Positions 1 through 5,050 of a stretch of DNA of 5,050 nucleotides are shown here, one piece after another. Positions within the stretch are counted from its first letter, which is position 1; the number at the start of each line of letters is the position of its first letter. The DNA lies in contig CANQYH010000237.1 of assembly GCA_947628025.1 (NCBI GenBank), positions 1 through 5,050 of the forward strand. The letters are read 5' to 3'. The DNA comes from an uncultured Lachnospiraceae bacterium (GTDB lineage Bacteria; Bacillota; Clostridia; Lachnospirales; Lachnospiraceae). The notes under the pieces are model-generated. The model was not told the DNA's origin, ran no database searches, and saw nothing but the letters and a program-made list of their open reading frames with translations. Both the position numbers and the translations under genes were made by a program.

Positions 1-1059
1 CGCGGCTGCTTTCGCCACCAGATCCTTGCCCCGCTCCCGGAGCGCCAGGATATGCTCCGGCGGCTCCACCTTCGGCTCGCGCGGATCGATCAGCCAGGTC
101 CTGGCGCTGTGAGTCGGGCTGACGGCAAACATCGGCGGCCGTTTCACGAAATCGATCTTCAGCGCTCTGGGGTTTCTGGGCGCAAACGCGTCGCCTTTCA
201 CCTCACGAAACAGATTGGGCGGCGTTCCCTCGATCGAATACAATGGCTGGCCCTTGACGCCCAGCTGAGGCAGACTGGACAGCAACGCCCAGGTATAGGG
301 ATGGCGCGGGTCATAGAATACCTCGTCGCTGGTCCCCACCTCCACGATCTCGCCCGCGTACATGACCGCGATCCGGTCGGCCACATTGGCCACCACGCCC
401 AGATCGTGGGTAATATAGATCGTCGTTAAATTATACTTCGTCTGCATCTGGTGGATCAGTCCCAGGATCTGCGCCTGGATCGTCACGTCCAGGGCCGTGG
501 TCGGCTCGTCGCAGATCAGGATCTCCGGCCTGCAGGCCATGGCGATGGCGATGACCACGCGCTGGCGCATACCGCCGGAGAACTCATGGGGATACTGCTT
601 CGCCCGCCGTTCCGGCTCGGAAATGCCTACCTCCTCCAGGATCTCGTAGACCGCCTTCTGCGCCTCGGCCCCTTTCAGGTTCTGGTGCAGCTCCACCGCC
701 TCCCGGATCTGCCATCCGATGGTCTTCAGCGGATTTAAACTGGTCATCGGGTCCTGCAGCACCATGGCGATCTTGCTGCCGCGGATGCTTTTCCAGTCCG
801 CGTCCGTTTTCAGAAGCGTCAGATCCTTGCCGTCATACTCGATGCTGCCGCTCTCCACATAACCGTTCTGATCGTTCAGGCCCATCAGGCACTTGACGAA
901 CACGCTCTTTCCGGAACCGGATTCACCCACGATCGCCAAACTCTCACCGGGATACACATCCAGGGAAATGTCCCGCAGGGCGTGAAGCACCTGGCCCCGC
1001 AGCGTAAATTTAAAATTCAGATCGCGAACCGAAAGTAAGGGCTCTATACGTTTTTTCAT
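1..1059 (-). CDS. oppD: Oligopeptide ABC transporter ATP-binding protein, OppD/AmiE type (C-terminus cut by window edge)
   Basis: This cytoplasmic ATPase powers a peptide importer, and 353 codons are open up to the left edge with no stop. I see every motif of an active ABC ATPase: Walker A GESGSGKS (residues 45-52), Q-loop Q102 in LQDP, signature FSGGMRQR (160-167), Walker B ILICDEP with catalytic E185, D-loop ALD (189-191) and switch H218 in ITHDL. The region after about residue 275 is the OppD/DppD/OppF C-terminal domain. Its usual GC-x-F-x-PRC pattern reads GDAFAPRN here, so the cysteines that bind an iron-sulfur cluster in some homologs are absent; from memory, Streptococcus AmiE looks similar. 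The ATG at 1059 has an AGGAGG at 1068-1073 with an 8-nt spacer, and oppC ends 15 nt upstream. The length already matches the family, so only a few residues should be missing. OppF is less likely because oppD normally follows oppC. The substrate cannot be read from this subunit. Confidence 0.95.
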   Translation of the reverse strand, partial: MKKRIEPLLSVRDLNFKFTLRGQVLHALRDISLDVYPGESLAIVGESGSGKSVFVKCLMGLNDQNGYVESGSIEYDGKDLTLLKTDADWKSIRGSKIAMVLQDPMTSLNPLKTIGWQIREAVELHQNLKGAEAQKAVYEILEEVGISEPERRAKQYPHEFSGGMRQRVVIAIAMACRPEILICDEPTTALDVTIQAQILGLIHQMQTKYNLTTIYITHDLGVVANVADRIAVMYAGEIVEVGTSDEVFYDPRHPYTWALLSSLPQLGVKGQPLYSIEGTPPNLFREVKGDAFAPRNPRALKIDFVKRPPMFAVSPTHSARTWLIDPREPKVEPPEHILALRERGKDLVAKAAA

Positions 1060-1067
1060 CTTCCCGC

Positions 1068-1073
1068 CCTCCT
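1068..1073 (-). promoter_or_regulatory. Ribosome binding site of oppD-like gene
   Basis: A perfect AGGAGG lies 8 nt upstream of the ATG at 1059, in the 15-nt gap after the oppC stop codon. It fixes the oppD start and suggests independent re-initiation rather than strict translational coupling with oppC. Confidence 0.85.
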
Positions 1074-1074
1074 T

Positions 1075-2103
1075 TTATACGTGGTTCTTGGGATCGGCGG
1101 CATCCGCAAAGGAGTTGCCGACGATATACATGGAAATCGTGATCACCGCCAGGACCGCCGTCGGGAACAGCAGCTGGTACCGCAGCGACGCCTGGCTCAT
1201 CAGCACGCGGCCCGCCTGGACCAGGTTCCCCAGAGACGGGATGTCCGTCGGCAGTCCGATCCCGATGTAAGTGACGAACACCTCGTTGCCGATGGCCGAC
1301 GGGATCGCCAGGGAGACCCGCAGCGCGATCACTGATACCAGATAGGGCAGCAGATTCTTCGTGATGATCCTGCCGGTGCTGACGCCCAGGGTACGGGAAG
1401 CCAGGTTATAATCCCGGTCGCGGATGATCACGATCTGGTTGCGAATGAACCGTGCCATGCCCAGCCAGCCGGTCAAACACAGGGCGAAGATGATCGTGCC
1501 GATGCCCGGACGCATGATATAGGACACCAGGATCAGGATCAACGTCTGGGGAATATTGTCAAAGATGTTGTAGATCTCCGTAAACAGGGAATCCAGCTTC
1601 CGCACATAGCCCCACAGCGTCCCCATCAGTGCCCCGAACAGCGCCTCAAAGCAGGCCACCGCGAAGCCGATGCCCAGCGACGTGCGGGTGCCGGCCCAGG
1701 TCCTGGCCCACAGATCCTGGCCAATGGCGTTGGTACCGAACCAGAATTCCTCATCCGGCGGATGATTGATATACTGACGGCCCGTCGCCGGATCGTCATA
1801 AATGGTCTTGGCGCTGTGCTGATTGGGCAGAAACGGCTGAATAAATGTAAACAGGAGCACCGCCGCGATCACGCACAGGAAAAACACCGCTACCTTGTTC
1901 TTAAAAAACGCCCGCAGGGTCGCTCCCCAATAGGAATAATTGGAATAGCCTCCCCGCTCCGCCGCCGCACGGTCGAAACCAGCCGGCGTAAACAGTTCGT
2001 CCTCCGGCAGATCCTCCCATCCTGCAGCCGGATCCAGCTGCTCTTTCATCTGCCGCTCCAGGGCCTGCTCCAGCTGCTCTTCTTTCATTCCTCTCAATGT
2101 CAT
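1075..2103 (-). CDS. oppC: Oligopeptide ABC transporter permease, OppC/AmiD type
   Basis: This 342-residue inner permease subunit pairs with OppB to form the membrane channel. A long hydrophilic N-terminus (about residues 1-68) precedes the first membrane segment (about 71-90). An external loop follows, with the family pattern FWFGTNAIGQDLWARTWAGTR (120-140), and then further hydrophobic segments to the C-terminus. The ATPase-contacting EAA loop is at about 231-253, with ASRTLG and a closing NLLP. The end, FADAADPKNH, is the classic OppC/DppC tail. The stretch YSNYSYWGATLRAFFKN (53-69) resembles the start of Streptococcus AmiD as I remember it. The ATG at 2103 shares one base with the oppB stop (TGATG), which implies translational coupling. 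AGAAGG at 2113-2118 with a 9-nt spacer supports this start; the in-frame ATG at 2088 is poorly spaced from any Shine-Dalgarno. The assignment to OppC rather than OppB rests on the N-terminal extension, the tail and the gene order. Confidence 0.96.
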   Translation of the reverse strand: MTLRGMKEEQLEQALERQMKEQLDPAAGWEDLPEDELFTPAGFDRAAAERGGYSNYSYWGATLRAFFKNKVAVFFLCVIAAVLLFTFIQPFLPNQHSAKTIYDDPATGRQYINHPPDEEFWFGTNAIGQDLWARTWAGTRTSLGIGFAVACFEALFGALMGTLWGYVRKLDSLFTEIYNIFDNIPQTLILILVSYIMRPGIGTIIFALCLTGWLGMARFIRNQIVIIRDRDYNLASRTLGVSTGRIITKNLLPYLVSVIALRVSLAIPSAIGNEVFVTYIGIGLPTDIPSLGNLVQAGRVLMSQASLRYQLLFPTAVLAVITISMYIVGNSFADAADPKNHV

Positions 2104-3056
2104 CAGCGCGCACCTTCTTTCTTCACAAAACTGATGCGTGGATCAGCCAGCGCCATGGCGACGTCGCCCAGCAGAAGTCCCAGCACCGAGATGGCCGAGT
2201 AGATCAGCACCAGCGCCTGCACCATGGTATTGTCCTGCAGCTTAATGACCTGGATCAGCAGGCCGCCCATGCCGGGGATCGAATAGAGGCTCTCCACATA
2301 CAGGGAACCCACCAGCGTCAGCAGGATCGAGTTCGGCAGGTACTGCACCAGCGGGACCACCGCGTTGCGGAACACATGGCTCCGGCTGATGCGTCCCGAG
2401 GGCACGCCTTTCGCGCGGGCCAGGCGGATATAATCCTTATTGGCCTCGTCCACCATATAGCGCCGCAACCACATGGCGTAATAGGCGATGCTTCCGATGG
2501 AAAGGGAGAACACCGGCAGGATCCAGGTCTTCAGATCGCTTTCCTTAAAGAGCATCGAAACGCCCAGCAGATCGCTGCCGTAAAGCTGGATCAGCAGATG
2601 GTAGACCGCCGACGGCACCGCCTGCACCACCACGATAAAGACCGTGCCGAATTTGTCCCAGGCTTTCCATTTGGTGCGGGTGGACCGCGCCATCAAAATA
2701 CCCAGAGACATACCTACGACCAGGGAAACGCCCAGACTCAGAAGTCCCAGTTTGATCGAAATAGGGGCCTTGGACGCCACGATCTTGGCGATGGAATACC
2801 CCTCGCGGAACTTATTGGAGGTTCCCAGATCGCCCTCCAGAAGAACCTGTTTCAGATAATTAAAGATCTGTACCGGCAGCGGCCGCGTCAGACCCAGACG
2901 GGTCAGCCCTGCCTGCACCTGCGCCTCGGTCAGCTTGTCGATATTATTGAAATAACCCTCGATCGGCATCTGCCGCAGCAATACGAACACGATACATATA
3001 ACGATCAGCAGCGTAAAAATGGCGTGAAGCACACGCTTGGTAATATATTTTGCCAA
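2103..3056 (-). CDS. oppB: Oligopeptide ABC transporter permease, OppB type (TTG start)
   Basis: This 317-residue permease subunit forms the peptide channel with OppC. The preferred start is a TTG at 3056, giving the N-terminus M-AKYITKRVLHAIFTLL, which is the usual OppB opening (KYxxKRxL then a membrane helix, about residues 12-28). An AGGAG at 3065-3069 lies 8 nt upstream of it. The ATG at 3080 would add eight residues but has no visible ribosome binding site, and the AGGAG would then fall inside the gene. Further marks are the external loop with LGLTRPLPVQ (54-63) and GDLGTS (75-80), the EAA loop DYIRLARAKG (208-217) closing near VVPL (233-236), and the SIPGMGGLL motif (259-267) typical of the family. 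The C-terminus has LADPR (303-307). The length fits standard OppB/DppB (around 300-340), not the much longer Streptococcus AmiC. It overlaps oppC by one base and follows a structured 287-nt gap after the binding-protein gene. Confidence 0.95.
   Translation of the reverse strand: MAKYITKRVLHAIFTLLIVICIVFVLLRQMPIEGYFNNIDKLTEAQVQAGLTRLGLTRPLPVQIFNYLKQVLLEGDLGTSNKFREGYSIAKIVASKAPISIKLGLLSLGVSLVVGMSLGILMARSTRTKWKAWDKFGTVFIVVVQAVPSAVYHLLIQLYGSDLLGVSMLFKESDLKTWILPVFSLSIGSIAYYAMWLRRYMVDEANKDYIRLARAKGVPSGRISRSHVFRNAVVPLVQYLPNSILLTLVGSLYVESLYSIPGMGGLLIQVIKLQDNTMVQALVLIYSAISVLGLLLGDVAMALADPRISFVKKEGAR
2113..2118 (-). promoter_or_regulatory. Ribosome binding site of oppC-like gene
   Basis: AGAAGG (five of six consensus bases) lies inside the end of oppB, 9 nt before the ATG at 2103. 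It favours that start over the internal ATG at 2088, residue 6 of the longer form. Confidence 0.7.
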
Positions 3057-3064
3057 CAGCCCCT

Positions 3065-3071
3065 CTCCTTT
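3065..3071 (-). promoter_or_regulatory. Ribosome binding site that selects the TTG start of oppB
   Basis: AAAGGAG lies 8 nt upstream of the TTG at 3056 and downstream of the alternative ATG at 3080. It is the only good Shine-Dalgarno sequence near the gene start and therefore decides the start in favour of TTG. Confidence 0.75.
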
Positions 3072-3084
3072 CTTATCCATAATA

Positions 3085-3144
3085 CGGTTTTACCGGATTA
3101 TCCCTGGCGGCATCGACACCGCCACAGACGATCCGGTAAAACCG
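3085..3144 (-). repeat. Perfect 14-bp inverted repeat with nested stem upstream of oppB
   Basis: The arms CGGTTTTACCGGAT (3085-3098) and ATCCGGTAAAACCG (3131-3144) are exact reverse complements. Inside the 32-nt spacer, TGGCGG (3105-3110) and CCGCCA (3119-3124) pair around an 8-nt loop, with 6 unpaired bases on each side between the two stems. As RNA this would fold into one tall stem-loop ending about 14 nt before the oppB Shine-Dalgarno sequence. No T-run follows it on the minus strand, so it is not a standard intrinsic terminator. Possible roles are an mRNA processing or 3'-end protecting hairpin that favours the binding-protein transcript, an element affecting oppB translation, or a protein-binding site. 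The structure is seen; the role is inference. Confidence 0.75.
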
Positions 3145-3154
3145 CATGACCGGC

Positions 3155-3177
3155 GACCGCCGCAAAACGGAGCGGTC
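3155..3177 (-). repeat. 6-bp inverted repeat in the binding protein-oppB gap
   Basis: GACCGC (3155-3160) and GCGGTC (3172-3177) are exact reverse complements around an 11-nt spacer. It is one of several potential stems in this gap and is weak by itself. No function can be assigned. Confidence 0.4.
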
Positions 3178-3200
3178 TTTCCCGCCCGGCACGTTCTTTC

Positions 3201-3227
3201 GATCCTCTGCGGCTGCCGCCGCTGATC
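3201..3227 (-). repeat. GC-rich hairpin in the binding protein-oppB gap
   Basis: GCGGC (3209-3213) pairs with GCCGC (3218-3222) around a 4-nt loop. Flanking GATC copies (3201-3204 and 3224-3227) can extend the stem across an unequal internal bulge of four bases against one. It lies just downstream, in the direction of transcription, of the terminator-like hairpin. No function can be assigned. Confidence 0.4.
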
Positions 3228-3231
3228 CTGC

Positions 3232-3250
3232 AAAAAACGCGCCGGGCGTT
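3232..3250 (-). terminator. Weak intrinsic terminator-like hairpin after the binding-protein gene
   Basis: On the minus strand AACGC (3250-3246), a 5-nt loop and GCGTT (3240-3236) form a short stem that runs directly into a T-run ending at 3232; two G-U pairs can lengthen it. It lies about 95 nt after the stop codon of the binding protein and before oppB. The stem is short, so partial termination is more plausible than complete termination. That would give more binding-protein mRNA than permease mRNA, a common pattern in such operons. This role is inference. Confidence 0.4.
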
Positions 3251-3315
3251 CCGAACTGACGCTCATTTCACGGAAGTCCCGAAATTATGATCTTTCCCAT
3301 CCGACCCGTTTCCCC

Positions 3316-3330
3316 GCCGTACCATACGGC
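3316..3330 (-). repeat. Short perfect hairpin just after the binding-protein stop codon
   Basis: GCCGTA (3316-3321) and TACGGC (3325-3330) are exact reverse complements around a 3-nt loop, starting 13 nt after the TAA of the binding-protein gene. No T-run follows, so it is more likely a 3'-end stem of the message than a terminator. It may also be chance in GC-rich DNA. Confidence 0.45.
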
Positions 3331-3343
3331 CGGGACGCGGCAA

Positions 3344-5050
3344 TTATTTCGCCAGAGCCGCCGCGCGGTCGGCTTCCCATTTCTCATAGACGGCGTTAAA
3401 TTCGTCCATGCTCATGGAAGTGTCATACAGATGCTGGTATTTGTAACGCTGCAGCGCCACGCCGTAAGGAGCGTACTCGCCTTCCAGCGGGTTCAGGTTG
3501 GAGATGGTGTAGCTGCTGCCGGAAATCTTGTAAGGAACCACGATCGCGTTGTCGATCAGCAGCGCCTCCGCTTCCGCAAACGCGGTATAGCGGGCCGCGT
3601 CGTCGTCATAGATCTTCGACGCGCCGACGACTCCATGGTTCGGATCCACGTCCAGGCCTTCCTCTACCGCCGCGTCCGTGCCGTAGACCAACTCGTACCA
3701 CTGAGCGAACAGCGCTTTCGTCGCCGGGTCTTCGCTCTTGTCCCACTTGCCGTAGCTGTTGTCCAGGCCGAACGGCTCGGTATAGGTCTGGGGATCCGCA
3801 TAGTCCGCGCCCCAGTTGGTGTTCATGAACGCGTATTTGCCGGCGCGGCGAACCGCAGCCAGGAACCCGGTCTCCGGACCGGCCTGCACGATGATATCAA
3901 TAAAGTCGCTGCCCAGCAGGCCCTCCAGCTGCTGCTCCACGATCTGGCACTCGGAATCCCAGTTGGAGGTCGTGGGGTTATACACCGTCAGGACCTTGAC
4001 CGGGAATTTGCAGCCGGCCGCCTCCAGCTCCGTCCGGGCCTGCTGCGCGTATTTCACAGCCGCGTCCGCGTCAAAGCTGTCCCCGTCGGAATACGCTTTC
4101 AGCGCCGGATACTGGGTGTAATCCAGGCCCGCGCCTACCGCGAACGTAGCGGGCGTAATCGTATTGCTGACCAGCAGCTCCGGATTGTAAGGATCGTAAG
4201 CGGCCAGGGCGCGCACACGGTCCAGACCGGCGGCCAGGGCCTTGCGGAAGTTCACGTTGTTGACGGCGATCTTCCAGTTCTCCGGCTCGTACTCCGCGTC
4301 GAACTGCGGATCGAAGTTAAACGAATAGAAATAGCTGTAGGAAATGTCGTTGCGGCCGCTGTGGATCAGGTCCTTGTATTTCTCGTCGGCCAGCATGCTG
4401 TCCAGCAGGTTGGTATCGATCCCGGCGCCGTCTACCTCGCCGTCCATATACATCTGCAGGCTGATGCTGGAAGCCTCCGCGTTGTAGGTCTCGCGGATCT
4501 CATCGATGAACACGTTTCCGGCATCCCAGTAGGTCGGGTTCTTCGTCAGAACGCGCTCCTGCTGCGGCTCAAAGGAAGACAGTATGTAAGCGCCGCAGTA
4601 CAGCAGACTGTCGTTGTCCAGACCGAACCCGTCGCCTTTTTCCTCCAGGAACGGGCCGTACACCGGCATGAACGTGGTGTAGCTCAGCACGCTCAGGAAG
4701 AACGGGCAGGGCTGATCCAGCGTGAAGACCAGGGTGTAATCGTCCGTGGCCTTGACGCCGATAGAATCCGCGGACACCTCGGCTACCGGCTCGACCACAT
4801 TGCCTTCGTCATCCTTGCCCTCGGGATCGCCCGGGGTGATGCCGTAGGTATCGCAGTCCAGCAGATACGCGGTATACTCATAATACTCATGGGCGTTGGT
4901 GATCACGGAACCGGTCTCATACATATACTGGTTATCGGAATCATGGCGTGCGTCGTTCACATACTGCGCCGTGTTGACCCAGTCGTGGGCCGTCACATCC
5001 GCCACTTCCTTGCCGTCCTTGTCCACCCACTTGACTCCCTTGCGGATGTG
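3344..5050 (-). CDS. oppA: Oligopeptide-binding protein of ABC transporter, SBP family 5, OppA/AmiA type (N-terminus cut by window edge)
   Basis: This extracellular binding protein captures peptide (or a related solute) for the permease. The frame is open to the right edge, giving 568 visible residues starting HIRKGVKWVDKDGKEV; the GTG at 5026 is internal, not a start. The missing part, perhaps 70-100 residues, should hold the signal peptide and lipobox, so lipid anchoring cannot be confirmed. Family marks, numbered from the right edge, are: KGVKW followed by VTAHDW (20-25), the family's substrate-domain opening; LLYCGAYILSSFEP (149-162); KNPTYWD (170-176), the typical 'NPxYWD' motif; NFRKALAAGLDR (267-278), the conserved SBP_bac_5 helix; NWGADYADPQTYTEPF (412-427), the 'W.ADYxDP' motif; and AIVVPYKISG (502-511). 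The size and the YADPQTY and AELEAAGxxFPV-like segments suit the AmiA/AliA/OppA group. The exact ligand cannot be read from sequence. It lies upstream of oppBCD on the same strand. Confidence 0.94.
   Translation of the reverse strand, partial: HIRKGVKWVDKDGKEVADVTAHDWVNTAQYVNDARHDSDNQYMYETGSVITNAHEYYEYTAYLLDCDTYGITPGDPEGKDDEGNVVEPVAEVSADSIGVKATDDYTLVFTLDQPCPFFLSVLSYTTFMPVYGPFLEEKGDGFGLDNDSLLYCGAYILSSFEPQQERVLTKNPTYWDAGNVFIDEIRETYNAEASSISLQMYMDGEVDGAGIDTNLLDSMLADEKYKDLIHSGRNDISYSYFYSFNFDPQFDAEYEPENWKIAVNNVNFRKALAAGLDRVRALAAYDPYNPELLVSNTITPATFAVGAGLDYTQYPALKAYSDGDSFDADAAVKYAQQARTELEAAGCKFPVKVLTVYNPTTSNWDSECQIVEQQLEGLLGSDFIDIIVQAGPETGFLAAVRRAGKYAFMNTNWGADYADPQTYTEPFGLDNSYGKWDKSEDPATKALFAQWYELVYGTDAAVEEGLDVDPNHGVVGASKIYDDDAARYTAFAEAEALLIDNAIVVPYKISGSSYTISNLNPLEGEYAPYGVALQRYKYQHLYDTSMSMDEFNAVYEKWEADRAAALAK

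Larger units (their letters stand above)
3057..3343. other. 287-nt non-coding gap between binding-protein gene and oppB
   Basis: I find no supportable gene here on either strand. The gap carries several inverted repeats, listed separately, plus a weak stem pairing ATTTC (3265-3269) with GAAAT (3281-3285). Minus-strand hexamers resembling a -10 box (CATAAT near 3286-3291, TATTAT near 3079-3084) have no convincing -35 partner, so I do not call a promoter. The arrangement is consistent with the gap adjusting the ratio of binding protein to permease from one transcript, but this is inference. Confidence 0.6.

Noticed and set aside
52..738. Two plus-strand open frames opposite oppD
   Set aside because: The minus strand encodes a complete set of ABC ATPase motifs here; the plus-strand products are low-complexity, R/H/Q-rich and unrecognisable.
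1762..2202. Plus-strand open frame opposite oppC and the oppB end
   Set aside because: It crosses two genes of the opposite strand and shows no domain or start signal. It is an antisense shadow.
3079..3084. Possible -10 box (TATTAT) for an oppB promoter
   Set aside because: No -35-like hexamer is found at a suitable distance, and a start there would leave almost no leader before the gene.
2097..3149. Long plus-strand open frame of about 350 codons
   Set aside because: It lies opposite the well-supported oppB gene, and its product is rich in H, Q, R and D with no family motif, as expected for the antisense of a membrane-protein gene in GC-rich DNA. No ribosome binding site was evident.
3037..3225. 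Plus-strand open frame spanning the oppB start and the gap
   Set aside because: It overlaps the oppB 5' end and the inverted repeat, and has no convincing ribosome binding site or recognisable product.
3816..4121. Plus-strand open frame opposite the binding-protein gene
   Set aside because: It lies wholly inside conserved binding-protein coding sequence, and its product is S/A/P-rich without motifs.
5024..5026. GTG as start of the binding protein
   Set aside because: The frame stays open and family-like upstream (RKGVKW) to the window edge, and no signal peptide follows the GTG, so it is an internal valine codon.

Overview
The window holds one transcription unit on the minus strand, read right to left. 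It encodes a peptide/oligopeptide ABC importer of the Opp/Ami/Dpp class. In order of transcription it contains a family 5 solute-binding protein (5050 to 3344, N-terminus off the right edge), an OppB-type permease, an OppC-type permease, and an OppD-type ATPase (1059 to 1, last residues off the left edge). A second ATPase (OppF/AmiF type) would be expected just beyond the left edge but cannot be seen.

The organism is probably a GC-rich Gram-positive Firmicute, most likely of the Clostridia. The reasons are strong AGGAGG-type ribosome binding sites, a TTG start with a good Shine-Dalgarno sequence, and proteins that resemble Streptococcus AmiA/AliA, AmiD and AmiE as I remember them more than the enterobacterial Opp proteins. 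This is inference from protein character, not from any phylogenetic marker.

Layout: 1-1059 oppD-like (partial); 1060-1074 short gap with its RBS; 1075-2103 oppC-like; TGATG stop/start overlap; 2103-3056 oppB-like, where a TTG start is preferred over the ATG at 3080; 3057-3343 non-coding gap rich in inverted repeats; 3344-5050 binding protein (partial). The binding protein would capture peptide outside the membrane, OppB and OppC form the channel, and OppD with an unseen partner ATPase powers import.

This is largely an ordinary nutrient-uptake operon and I see no new biological system. The points that merit a second look are the structured gap between the binding-protein gene and the permease genes (a perfect 14-bp inverted repeat plus a weak terminator-like hairpin), the start reassignment of oppB, and the loss in OppD of the C-terminal cysteines found in many OppD/DppD proteins. 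No RNA genes, mobile elements, CRISPR arrays or plus-strand genes were supportable.
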